64,000 nucleotides of DNA, taken from the NCBI GenBank assembly GCA_963575745.1, contig CAUYUJ010015282.1:923151-987150 (forward strand), in the 5' to 3' direction. This DNA comes from Prorocentrum cordatum. Taxonomy: Eukaryota > Sar > Dinophyceae > Prorocentrales > Prorocentraceae. The notes beneath the pieces were generated by a model that was given only the letters and a program-made list of their open reading frames with translations, did not search any database and had not been told where the DNA came from. This document shows positions 1 through 9,648 of this stretch, in pieces. Positions within the stretch are counted from its first letter, which is position 1. Each line of letters begins with the position of its first letter. Position numbers and translations under genes: made by a program.

Positions 1-256
1 CAAAGTTCCCTTGGGCTGGGCTCCTTCGGACCCTAAAGGAGGGCCCCCCAAGGGCCCCGTGGGGCGCATCGGCGATCTCATGGACGAATGGATCGACACA
101 TGGGCCCCGAAGAGTTGCTTCATGGACCTCTCGGGCCCCATCAGCCTCCTGACTGACACGCTCGCCGAGTCCACAGAGGAGCCCTTGGTCTTGGCCACGC
201 CCGATCAGATCCGAAAGTGCCCCAGCCCAGCAGGTGCATTGCCAGGGCGGCGATAG

Positions 257-1445
257 GTGCGGAGAGGACTCACCCCGGGGACTTCGGGATGCTCAGCGAC
301 TTTGCCCTGGAGTGTGTGGCTGCCCTCTGTTTTGGGATGGAGTCTCTTGGGAATATACCAGGTTCTGGCTACCATCATCCTGTCCATGATTGCCAAGGAC
401 GAGGAGGGGGGAGTTCGACCCATCGGTATTTTGTCTGGGATCATCAGGTGCATTGGCAAGTATTCCAGGATTCAAGCTGACAGATGGGAGCGGGCCCATG
501 ACCGGGCCCACCACTTTGGGAGCAAGGGGGGGGTCCTTCGAAAGAGCCGTCTGGGAACAGGCCATGAGGATGGAGCGCGCGTTCATTTTTGGTCACGCTG
601 CTGCGTCGGTGCTGGCCGATATGACCAAGTGATACGAAAAGGTGGTTCATCTACACTTGGCCCAGGCGGCCATCAGGCACGGCTTCCCACCCTACCGATT
701 GCGGTGCACCCTCTGCTTATACAGGGGCCAGAGGGCCCTGCAGGTCGGCTGCGTGTGCTCCGAGTTTGTCGCCTGTCTACAGGCGATCTTGGCATGGCGC
801 ACCTTCGCCACCACGTGGCTTAAGTGCCTCCTCCCCGACCCCCTTGACCATATCGTCGCGAAGTACCCTTCGGCCAGGTTGTGGAATGTGGTTGACGATA
901 TCACGTGCGGGGCTACGGGGAAAGCAAGGATGGCGGCTAGAACTGCGGCCGATGCTACGTACATGCTGTGTGCTAAGCTTGAAAAGCTCGGTTACCTGAT
1001 CTCCCCAACGAAAGGCTTGATCACGGCAGCGTCTTGGGACATCCAAGATCGGGTTAGAACCGAACTGTTGCGGTGGAAATTCCAGGTTGTTAAGACATTT
1101 CGCAACCTGGGGGTAGACTACACGGCAGGAAGAAGGCGAACTCCAGTCCAGGCGATGCGTTGGGGGAGTTTGGGCCCCCGAGCTCGACGGTTTAGAGGCG
1201 TGCGATCTGGCGAGTCTGGGATGTGCAGGGTGGTTAAGACGGGAGGTATTCCAGCTGCCTTTTACGGCACTTCGGTCATAGGCATGAACACGTCTAGCTT
1301 GATGAAGCTGCGCTCGGTCATTGGGCAGGCGGCATTTGGCAAATGCAGAGGACGTTCCAGGACCCTGCAGTTCCTCCTGAGCCCGTCCAAGGGCATGGAC
1401 CCGGTCTTCCAGGCTAGCTCTCCAGATGTGGCATCAAGCGGTTAA
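257..1445 (+). pseudogene. Reverse transcriptase domain remnants of the first LINE
   Basis: Three consecutive frames carry the RT. The first (257-823) reads RPIGILSGIIRCIGKY, the finger region of LINE RTs. The second (390-632) reads RMERAFIFGHAAASVLADMTK, where the Asp before MTK fits motif A; it ends at a TGA that interrupts the expected continuation YEKVVHLHLAQAA. The third (642-1445) resumes there and contains LWNVVDDITCG at about 888-905 (the F/YxDD motif C with Val at the second position) and LGYLISPTKG after it, as in RTs. The palm order A then C is right, and the B region lies between them. Function is lost through the stop and the frameshifts. Confidence 0.8.
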
Positions 1446-1730
1446 GCAGAAGTGGGTCCCTAAACACATCTTGAGGGCCTGTGTTAACTTTTACCGTGCG
1501 CCTTCCTCGAGGTCTTGGGGCAAGGTTCGGGGGCTGGCCTGAGCAGTTTGGGCGACTCTGAATCGTTTGGGGTGGAGGTTCACGAGATGAGATACTTGGG
1601 AGGCGCGCCGTGCGCCTTCTCTTGATCTCATTCTTTTTGGCAAGCAAACATTGACTAAGCTGATCGACTTCTCTACAAAAATGAAGCCCTTGGAACACGT
1701 GGGGTATCTGACCCCGAGGATCCTGGGCGC

Positions 1731-2400
1731 GTGGTTCCTCCCCTCCTGGGGCCCATAGTGGACGCCTTCATTTTTCATCGAGATTTCGACCTGCCTCAGT
1801 GCGTGAATTTAGGCAAGCAGTCCAGTGCCTACGATTTCTTGTCGACCAGGGCGTTGACGGTGGACCCAGGCTACGACTGGCCGAAGATCTCACCTGCTGG
1901 TGTTTGGATGTGGGATACAGCACCCAGCGGACGCTTCCTTGGTCCCCTGATCTGCATCGACGGCTCGGGATTCGATGGAGTGCCCACGTATGCCGCCCGT
2001 GCAGGTTGGGTTGTTGCCGCAATGGATCGGAGCAGCCATGCATCGGGAAGTGCATGCGGTCCGTTGCCGCACCCCGTCCAGGAAGTTGGAGCTGGAGAGT
2101 TGTATGCGTTGCTAATGGCGCTCAAGTTGATCGGCCCTTCCCTGAACGTCCAGATATACTCAGATTGCCAGGCTGTCTTGGACGTATGGGCCCGAGGGCC
2201 ATAGGTGGATTTGTCGGATGTTGCGTTCTCGGAGGTTTGGGAGCAGGTTCGGGAGCGAGTTCGCGATATTGGTCAAGATCTGATTTGCCTGCAACAAAGA
2301 AGAGCCACATGTCTTGGAGTAGGTGCTCTGAGACCTCGGAGGCCCCCCATTGGGCCTGGGTGGGTAATGACATAGCTGACCGTCATGCTAAGCGCGGGGC
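1731..2400 (+). pseudogene. RNase H domain remnant of the first LINE
   Basis: The frame 1731-2204 reads CIDGSGFDG (first catalytic Asp near 1959), AARAGWVVA, GAGELYALLMALK (catalytic Glu near 2090-2100) and IYSDCQAVLDVW (second Asp near 2160), then stops at 2202-2204. A second frame (1799-2653) takes over with HWAWVGNDIADRHAKRGA at about 2350-2400, which supplies the GNxxAD box with the fourth acidic residue. All four RNase H signature elements are thus visible, split over two frames. The domain sits downstream of the RT and would degrade the RNA strand of the cDNA hybrid. It is inactive here because of the frameshift. Confidence 0.8.
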
Positions 2401-2965
2401 CCAGGAACACCCTTGCAATCCTCGCCTCCGCGCCCTTCAGAAACAAGGGCGCTCTGAGGTGTCAGGCGTCAGTAAGCTTATAGCCTGTTTCGGGGAAGTG
2501 TTCAGTAGGCGTAATTACCCTGGTGTTCAGAAGTGCAAGGCCCCCCCCCCCCCCCCCGCCCACAAGCACGACCCACCCGAGTTGGTTTGTGACAGGAATG
2601 GCACGCCCTCCAAAGGATGGGGGCGAAGGGGAGAGGAACCATCAGATGTGTGAGATGCGGGGCCTCGGGATTTGGGGAATCTGCTGTGTGCGCTCTGGGG
2701 TGTGTTGGCATCCCGAGGTTGGCCTGGCTCGCCCACCCCAGCCAGAAGCTCTGGATTAATGGTGGGCGTGTGGTCTGGTGTAGAGAGCGCGCTGCTTTCG
2801 GGTCTGTGAAGCTGTGCCTGTTGGGGGGGAGGTGTCTTCAAGGGCCCCCCCAACAAGCCAGCGGTGAAGACACTGAAGCAGCTAAAGGAGGGGAAGGATC
2901 CGTCCTCTAAATCCTTCGTTGGTCGGCCTGTACCCCTCCATTTGCGGTCGGGGCCTTGGCGGTGA

Positions 2966-3169
2966 GGGATCGCTCGCCTGCTGGCCTTGGCCTCGTTTTT
3001 CGCGTCGCTCGTTCGTTACCCGCCTCCCTGCTCTTTCGTCTGAACGGATTCGGTTGCGCAAGGATCGACGGGATCGACAGGAAGAGGAGGAAGAGGCATA
3101 TGAAGGGGAGGGAGGATGTTTACAGCATCGTCTGAGGACGTTGAGGGGTGTCTACATGAAGCCCGTGGG
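2966..3169. other. Spacer after the LINE tail
   Basis: GC-rich unique-looking sequence between the LINE stop and the first purine tract. I see no gene, RNA or repeat in it. Confidence 0.5.
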
Positions 3170-3687
3170 ATGGAGAGAGGACAAGGAGGAGGAACAGGAA
3201 GAGGAGGAGGAGGAGGAGGAGGAGGAGGAGGAGGAGGAGGTGGAAGAGGAGAGGAATGGCAAGAGGAGACTTGGAGCAGCTTCTGAGGAGATCGATGGGG
3301 GGTCTACACGAGATCCCCCTGGGAAGGAGGGGGAGGAGGAGGAGGAGGAGGAGGAGGAGGAGGAGGAGGAGGAGAGGAGGAGGGAGGAGGAGGGGCATTT
3401 AGGAGGCCACTGTGCCCCGGGGATTCCCTCATCTTTGGGAGGGCCAAGGCCGATCCCTGTAGGCCCCTGTTGGCCTGGAGGCTGGAAGGCCGTCCTGCGC
3501 AGCGCAGCGCTGGCCGCGACGCCTCCAGGCTCCTCGAGGGCGACGTGGCCCTCGAGAGCCCCGAATGTGAGGAGGATGAGGAGGCGGAGGAGGAGGAGGA
3601 GAAGGAGGGGGAGGAGGAGGAGGAGCAGGAGGAGGAGGAGGAGGAGGAGGAGGAGGAGGAGGAGGAGGAGGAGGAGGAGTAGGGCGA

Positions 3688-3741
<54 letters not shown>

Positions 3742-3745
3742 TGAC
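3170..3745. repeat. (GAG)n and (GAC)n microsatellite block
   Basis: Purine-rich runs of GAG/GGA at about 3185-3245, 3331-3396 and 3585-3680 are followed by about 19 GAC units (3686-3740). Long translations here are Glu, Arg, Asp or Ser homopolymers, depending on frame, and are not evidence of genes. The strand bias (purines on plus) continues to 5520. Confidence 0.95.
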
Positions 3746-3950
3746 CACGACGACGAGGCCGAATGTAGAGCCAGGGGCCCCGTCGGAGGACACCTTGGTC
3801 GGAGGGCCCTCGGCATACGGGGTTCTTGGCGGCCGCGGGGGCCTGTTGCTTGTGCCAGGGCGGTTGGACGAAAAGCCGCATCCTTCCCCTTCCCCACCGC
3901 CTACTGGAAGCAGGAAAATGAGAAAATTAGCCTGGCGAAGAACCCAACAG
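3746..3950. other. Spacer between microsatellites and family A copy
   Basis: Short GC-rich stretch with no gene seen. Confidence 0.4.
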
Positions 3951-4330
3951 CCTATGGGGCCACGAAGCGTGTGAGGGGTGTGCCAAGATGTTTGCGGTGG
4001 CCGCATGCGAACGCTGGCATTTGGGCTTTCGGTGGGGCTCCGTGTGGGGCCACGAAACATGTGCGGGGTGTGCCAAAATTGGTGCGGTGTGGCCGCATGC
4101 GAACGCTGGCATTTAGGCCTTCGGTGGGGCTCCCTAAGGGGCCGCGGAACGTGTGAGGGGTGTGCCAAAATGGTTGACTGGTCCGGAGGGCAGAGGCAGG
4201 AATCGGAGAAGGAAGGGAAGGGAGGAGGAGAGGGGAGCGGGAGGAGGAGGAGTGAGAACGCGGGGCGTTGTTTTCAAAACGAGGACCCAACACAACAGGA
4301 TGGTTGGGAAAAAGGCAAGGGTTGTAGACA
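3951..4330 (-). repeat. Family A composite repeat, inverted copy (about 2.5 units plus head)
   Basis: Read on the minus strand, this holds a 55-60 bp head (CCAACCATCCTGTTGTGTTG and onward to CCCCGCGTTC), a pyrimidine tract, then about two and a half units of a ~90-bp repeat containing CACACCCCTCACACGTT. The same order, head then pyrimidines then 90-bp units, occurs on the plus strand at 9541-11180. Units here have diverged and vary in length (about 87-90 bp). Confidence 0.85.
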
Positions 4331-5160
4331 TGACTAAGGACGAGGAAGGAGAAGGCGGAGGGATGAATAGGAGGAAGAGAGAGGATGAGGGAGGATGAAT
4401 AAGGAGGATGAAAAGCGTAGGGGGCGGGGGGGAGCTTCGAGGAGGGGGGACAAAAAGAAGGAGGAAGATGGGAAGGAGACCGCAGGAGGAGGAGGAGGAG
4501 GAGGAGGAGGAGTTTGGATGAGTAGCAGGAGGAGGGAAGGAGGGGGAGGAGCGGAGATTGACATGGGAGGGGCAGATGGGGATGAGGGGGAAGAGGGGGA
4601 GAGGGAGGATCGAGAGGATCAGGAGGAGGGTGAACAGGAGAAAGACGAGAACAACGAGGCAGAAGACGAGGAGAAGGAGGAGGAGGAGGCAAGGAGGCGG
4701 AGGCAAGGAGGAGGATGACGACGAGACGAACGACGACGATGTCAACAGGAGGGAAATTGCTGAATGGATGGATGGATTAATGGACGGATGGATGGATTGA
4801 TGGATGATTGGTTGATGACGATGTTGAGGTGGTGATGTTGATGCTGATGCTGATGCTGATGAAGATGATGCTGATGCTGTTGATGATGTGTTTGCTGATG
4901 ATGGTTTGTGATGATGATGATGCTGATGGTGATGATGATGGCGATAAGAATGAAGATGCTGATAATGACGATGACGATGGCGATGCTGATGATGATGATG
5001 GTGATGATGCTGCTGATGATGATGGTGGTGGTGATGATGCTGATGATGATGCTGATGATGATGATGGCGGTGGTGATGCTGCTGCTGATGATGATGCTGC
5101 TGATGCTGATGATGATGATGACGAAGATGATGATGGTGATGATGATGACGAGGATGATGC

Positions 5161-5210
<50 letters not shown>

Positions 5211-5530
5211 GTGATGGTGATGGTGACGGTGGTGGTGGTGGTGGTGAAGAGGACGAAGACGAGCTGAGCATGAGGATTAGGATGAGGAGAAGGAGGAGGA
5301 CTAAATGGAGGAGGGCGACTACAAGTGAGGCAAGAGGAAGGGGGAAAGGAGAGAGTTAGAGAGGATGATGCCAGGTCGAGGAGGAGATGGTGGCTGAGGC
5401 GAAGGAGGAGGAGGAGGATGAGGAGGAGGAGTAGGGGGAGGAGAGGAGCAAGAGTGGAGAGGGGAGGAGTGGAGCGAGGAGGAGCGAGGAGGAGGAGGAG
5501 CGAGGAGGAGGAGGAGCAGAATTGGATTGG
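4331..5530. repeat. Purine-rich (GGA)n and imperfect (GAT)n tracts
   Basis: 4331-4735 is GGA/GAG-rich. 4765-4805 is ATGG/ATTG-rich. 4825-5250 is an imperfect (GAT)n with GCT and GGT interruptions, including a pure run near 5161-5210. 5285-5520 returns to GGA. Translations are poly-Asp, poly-Met or poly-Ser and are not genes. Confidence 0.95.
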
Positions 5531-6527
5531 ATTGGCCCCTTCGCGTTGCGAAATCACAACATCCTATGGCCGCCCCCTGAGCGCGAACAAGAAGAAGCCG
5601 AACCAGAGGACGAAGGACAGGAAATACAGGAGCCAGAGGAAGACGACCACTGCCGCGCGTACCCCTGATGAATCCCTCACCGCACACTGAGAACAAGAAC
5701 AGGCTAAACTGAGATGAAGTCGGCTCGATACGGCCCTGTCAATGATGAGCAAACACCACTGGTCACTGGGCAATTTTGTCCCCGAGTAAGCTCGCGAAAG
5801 CAGCACGGTTACTGAGCTCGCCTCCTCCACAGACAGCCTCGCCAAATACCCATACCCAAGGCGCAATTTCATTATTCCAAACCTGTCATTGCACAAGGAC
5901 TCACACACATTGCTATGGCACTGTGCACGGCCACTGGGAAAATTAAAACATGCCCAAGCACAAAGGGAGTACATGCCCAGCACCTGACAGGTCCAAAAGG
6001 CAAGGTATAGAACCAATGCGAGATCCACCAGCAACAAGCTGTAATACCCTCCCCTGGCGGCGATGGGGGACTCCAGCGCTGTAGCTGGCGAAACTCATAA
6101 TTCAAAGAAACTTATTCGAAGCCACCAGACACGACAACAGAAACGAACTGCAATACCCTCCCCAGGCGGAGACGGGAGATTCCAGAATGGTAGCTGATGG
6201 GGCCTGGCTCCTGCTGGGCGTGTAACACAAACAAGCCAACCCACTCCCCATGCGGCAGTGGGAGAAAGACGTTGACACTGAAGCTGACGAAACCGGATAA
6301 CAGCCCCAGCGCTGTAGTTGATCTCTTGACGCTAAGAGCTTGCACCCCTGACAGCGACAGGGTCTTCTGCCACTGTTTGCTACACTCTCTGACCGTAGCT
6401 GACTGTGAAATTCGCTTCCCTTCTTCACTAGGAAGGGCTGAAAGCTGCAACTGCGAGACAACAGCTCGCAACCACTGTCCAGCTGCCCTGGTGTCCCCCA
6501 AGCGCCGACGAGAAGGCCGGAAGCTGG
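5531..6527 (-). pseudogene. Retrocopy-like region downstream of a spliced-leader relic, product unknown
   Basis: On the minus strand this follows directly after a perfect leader relic. The frame through the leader (VAILAQASFRPSRRR) stays open to 6112; other minus frames are open at 6102-6461 and 5564-6037. The sequence carries two or three diverged copies of a ~100-bp motif: CAGCGCTG plus a gcGGGGAGGGTATT-like block near 6050 and 6150, and a weaker one near 6250-6320. No frame gives a protein I recognise. The relic implies that a mature trans-spliced mRNA was reverse transcribed and inserted here. The gene of origin cannot be named, and the coding frame is not established. Confidence 0.4.
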
Positions 6528-6549
6528 CTTGAGCCAAAATGGCTACGGA
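6528..6549 (-). other. Perfect dinoflagellate spliced-leader relic
   Basis: The minus strand reads T, CC, then GTAGCCATTTTGGCTCAAG. This is an exact match to the 22-nt dinoflagellate spliced leader, in which the first base may be A, G or T. The next bases are CCAGC, not GT, so this is not the exon of a spliced-leader RNA gene. It is a leader copied into DNA with a processed mRNA. A (CTC)n run lies immediately upstream on the same strand. Confidence 0.93.
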
Positions 6550-6860
6550 GGAGGAGGAGGAGGATGTTGTGGACGACGACAACGACGGCGGCGGCGGCGA
6601 TAACGAGGTGAAGGAGGGGGCGGGCGGCCCACGCCACTCAGGGTGGGCCCTCGCGGGCGCCCTGCTCGGCGCCGCGCGGCGCGCCGGTACCACCGCCTCC
6701 CGCCGCCTCAGACTCGGGGGGCAGGAGGAGGAGGAGGAGGAGGCAGGGGGAGGGGGAAATCTGGGAAGGAGGGGAGGAGGAAGGGGAGCAGGAGAGAGAT
6801 GGTGATTTGGAGGAGGAGGGAGGAGGAGGAGGAGGAGGAGGAGGAGGAGGAGGAGTGTCG
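6550..6860. repeat. GC-rich spacer and (GGA)n tract
   Basis: GAG/GAC/GGC runs at 6547-6605, then a GC-rich stretch, then GGA runs at 6720-6860. No gene is supported. Confidence 0.8.
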
Positions 6861-6877
6861 GCACGGGAAGGAGGCTT

Positions 6878-7300
6878 GATAAGGAGCCGCCCTCCACGCC
6901 TGTGGTTGTTGCGAGCGTTCAAAGCGATTTTGCGCGGCGCGATCGCGGGAGTACGGCGAGAGCCCAATATTGATTAGGAACCGTCCTCCACCCGCGTAAC
7001 TGGTGCCAGCTTTGAAAACCAATCTGCGCGGTGCGAAGGGGAGAACTTGATGTTGACAACCGCCCCCCACCCTTATGACCAGTGCGAGATGTTCAGGCCT
7101 ATGTGCCGGGCGCTAGTGCGAGAACCCTTTTGTCAAAACCCGCCCCTTCCATCCTTGTGATCGCTGCACGATGAGTATGCGCGGCGCTGGGGGGAGAGTC
7201 TCAGTTTGAAAAGGAACCGCCCTCTACCCTTGTAGCCGTTGGGACCGTTGGGAGCTTCTAAAGCGAACGTGCGTGGCGCTGAGGCGATATCCCCATGTTA
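6878..7300 (+). repeat. Family B-like degenerate array, about five units
   Basis: Diverged tandem units of about 75-95 bp share a core of AACCGCCCTCCACCC, a TTGTGACCGTTGCGAG-like stretch and a GCGCGGCGCT-like end followed by GCGAGA. They match the internal units of the two complete family B elements at 11845 and 34548, but lack that family's conserved tail. Confidence 0.7.
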
Positions 7301-7975
7301 GCCAGCGTGATCCACAAGCAGTGTGTCTTAGCCCTAGCATTCTCTGCAGGCGATGCAGCCTACGCAGTGTAACGTACGGAGTGCAACCCATGCGCTACCA
7401 GTCAATGCGGGGAAACATGTTCACAATACATTCGATGAGTTACAACTTTCAGTCGCACCATATTGGTTGCACCATGCTATAGCTGAGCTACTTCCTTCTG
7501 TGCGACGATATGCTAAAATAGGTCATGTGAAGCTGAGCTGGGATATGATATGCAATGCTGCGGTGAGCTGTGCTATGCGTGGCTATGCTATGCTATGCGA
7601 GTGGACAAGTGCGAGTGTGCGAGTGCAAGTGGTGGCGACAGGTCTCGACGGATGGTGACGAACCAGCCAGACTGGCACCAGGGCTCTGGGGCCCAGAGCA
7701 AGTGGCGGCGACGGACAGCGGCGACGGGCGGCGACGAGTTGGCCAGACCGGCGCCCGGGTCCAGTTACCTTAGGGCATAAGTGCGAGCATTGTTCGAGGA
7801 ATTTTGCAAAACAGTCGCCTGCGTTTATACTGTCGCAAATTCGCACAATGAATGTGCATGAGGCGATGGTCCTAACCCCATGCCCATGATAATAATGTTA
7901 CCCCCCCCTTAAGTCGTTAGAGTTTTTTATCGTCGACCAATAAGAGTTTGGTCGGGGGCGCGGGGGCGCGGAGGC
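7301..7975. other. No gene seen
   Basis: Mostly unique sequence. It contains a short TATGCTATGC-like run near 7560-7605 and two diverged copies of a GGCGACGA...CCAGACxGGC motif at about 7650-7760. ORFs are short and overlap on both strands. Confidence 0.4.
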
Positions 7976-8507
7976 CGAACTTCATTATCACGGGGAAAGT
8001 TCGCCATCGAAGTTACTTCCTTCTTATGTTGAGATAACAACACCAAGCGAAGCGAACACGTTGATTCAGGATGTCTCAAGCGAAACCAATGTCCTTCTGT
8101 CTCTTTGTAGTTCTTTCTGTCTCTCTTTCTTTCTTTCTCTGTCTCTCTTTCTCTCTCTCTCTGTCTCTCTATCTCTTTCTCCTTCCTGGCCTCTCTGTCT
8201 CTCTCTCTCTGTCTCTCTATCTCTTTCTCCTCCTCCTCCCCCTGGCGCCCTGAACTTGTTTATCGCTGGGGTTGATTATCCAGGGAAAACGAGGCACGTG
8301 AGCTACCCTACACGAGCACTTAAAAAATGTAATGTTCATAAAGCGCTTGTCAATAAGATTTAATACATTTGAATCCTCAGTTTTTTTGTTTTATCCTCCT
8401 TTCCTCTTCTCTTTATCCTTTTCATTTATTATTCTACTTTTCTTTTTAGATATATATTCTCTATTTAAGTCCTTCCTTTCTTTTTCTTTATGATGTATCT
8501 CTCTCTT

Positions 8508-8543
<36 letters not shown>

Positions 8544-8870
8544 CATGCCCCCCCTCTGAACTTTTTTATCCCTGGGGTTGATTATCCATGGAAAATGAAG
8601 CACATGAGCTACCCTACACGAGCACTTACAAATTTTAATGTTCATAAAGCGCTTGTAAATAAAATCTAATACATTTGAACTTGAGATGTTTCCTTCTCTT
8701 TCTCCTCCTCCTCTGTTTTCTTTTCTTTTTGATGTTTCCTGTTTCTGTTTCATTTCTTATTGTTTCTTTTTATTTTTGTTTGTGTATATCGCTTTCTCCA
8801 TTCCTCCGCCCGCCTGAACTTTATTATCGCCGCGGTTGATTATCCAGGGACACCGAGGCGGATGAGCTAT
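7976..8870 (+). repeat. Family F: ~300-bp tandem repeat with embedded (TCTC)n
   Basis: Blocks beginning GAACTT...TTATC and including GGTTGATTATCCA recur at about 8254, 8557 and 8815, with weaker starts at 7978 and 9219. The first two also share CTACCCTACACGAGCACTTA and CATAAAGCGCTTGT. Each is preceded by a (TCTC)n or T-rich pyrimidine tract (8100-8240, 8490-8540). The spacing is about 260-300 bp. Confidence 0.8.
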
Positions 8871-9130
8871 TCCGAGGATGTCTCAAGCGAAACAAGCATA
8901 TACTCGAGGATGTCTCAAGCGAAACAAGCATATACTGAAGGATGTCTCAAGCGAAACGATACGTTTCTTAAGCGAAATAAGCAATAGTTTGACGGTGTCT
9001 CAAGCGAAATAAGCAACAGTTTGTGGATGTCGCAAGCGAAACAAGGGATTTGTCGAGGATGTCTCCAGCGAGATAAGCCATTGTTGAGGATATTTCTATG
9101 AAGACTGAACGCCAAGGATGTCTCAAAACG
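8870..9130 (+). repeat. Short-period array with the GATGTCTCAAGCGAAAC core
   Basis: About seven copies of GGATGTCTCAAGCGAAAC or close variants at roughly 30-60 bp spacing. A single copy also occurs at 8068. The same core is the conserved part of the minisatellite at 37210-38000. Confidence 0.85.
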
Positions 9131-9540
9131 TGCTCGGCTTGGTCTCCTCTTGATCATTTCTTACTTCGAGATTATGCTGAGGTCTGTTGGGCTACTTTGA
9201 TTATCTCCCCCTGAACCCCGAACTTTATTATCCCCTAGTGTTTATGCTCACGGGTTAGCGGTTATTTTGACACCTCCACCTCCATCTTGATAGCTGTGGC
9301 AAGCTTGCAGACGAATGTGCAGCCGGATGTCTAGAGCCCCATTCCACCACCCTTCAATCGTTGTAGCCGTTGCACATGTCAAGTTTCAGGATGATGCGTG
9401 CTGATGAAGTCTCAAGCGACATGGCAAGCCCGCCCCACCGACCCGTATGGGGGGTACGCCAGAGAGGGTTGTATATAGGAGAAGGCATGGAGGAGCGGGG
9501 GAGTAATGAGGAGGCAGAGGAGGGAGGAGTCGAGGATCGA
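9131..9540. other. No gene seen
   Basis: Spacer with one degenerate core (AAGTCTCAAGCGACA near 9405) and a family F-like start at 9219. Confidence 0.4.
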
Positions 9541-9648
9541 CCATATATTTCCCAACCATCCTGTGGTGTTGGATCCTCGTTTTGAAGAGACGGTCCCCGC
9601 GTTCCTTCTCCTTCTCCTCCTCCTTCTCCTCGCCCTCCTCCCTCCAGG
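9541..9648 (+). repeat. Head of the family A composite repeat
   Basis: Contains CCAACCATCCTGTGGTGTTG, then TTTTGAAGAGACGG and CCCCGCGTTC, then a CTCCTT pyrimidine tract. The same head precedes the inverted family A copy at 3951-4330, so head and array move or spread as one unit. Confidence 0.85.

Larger units (their letters stand above)
1..2965 (+). pseudogene. Decayed LINE-type retrotransposon (RT + RNase H), 5' truncated by the window
   Basis: Plus-strand frames hold pieces of one non-LTR retrotransposon polyprotein in the right order but in shifting frames. They are an upstream region (THPGDFGMLSDFALE, near 270-310), RT fingers (EEGGVRPIGILSGIIRC, near 405-450), RT motif A (VLADMTK), the RT active-site region (VVDDI), an RNase H domain and a C-terminal tail. 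The tail runs open from 2837 to a TGA at 2963-2965. Frame changes occur near 350, 450-610, 2200 and 2640, and an in-frame TGA at 630-632 cuts motif A. The element is therefore dead. Its order EN/RT then RNase H is known in several LINE clades. The 5' part lies outside the window. A poly-C run at about 2541-2557 adds a further break. Being retrotransposon debris is well supported; the clade is not assigned. Confidence 0.85.

Noticed and set aside
3120-5557. Long Glu-, Ser-, Asp-, Met- or Leu-rich ORFs
   Set aside because: Translations of (GAG)n, (GAC)n and (GAT)n microsatellites with no unique domain.
6528-6549. Spliced-leader RNA gene
   Set aside because: The leader is not followed by a GT donor or a visible Sm-site-bearing intron; the same holds for 21494-21515.
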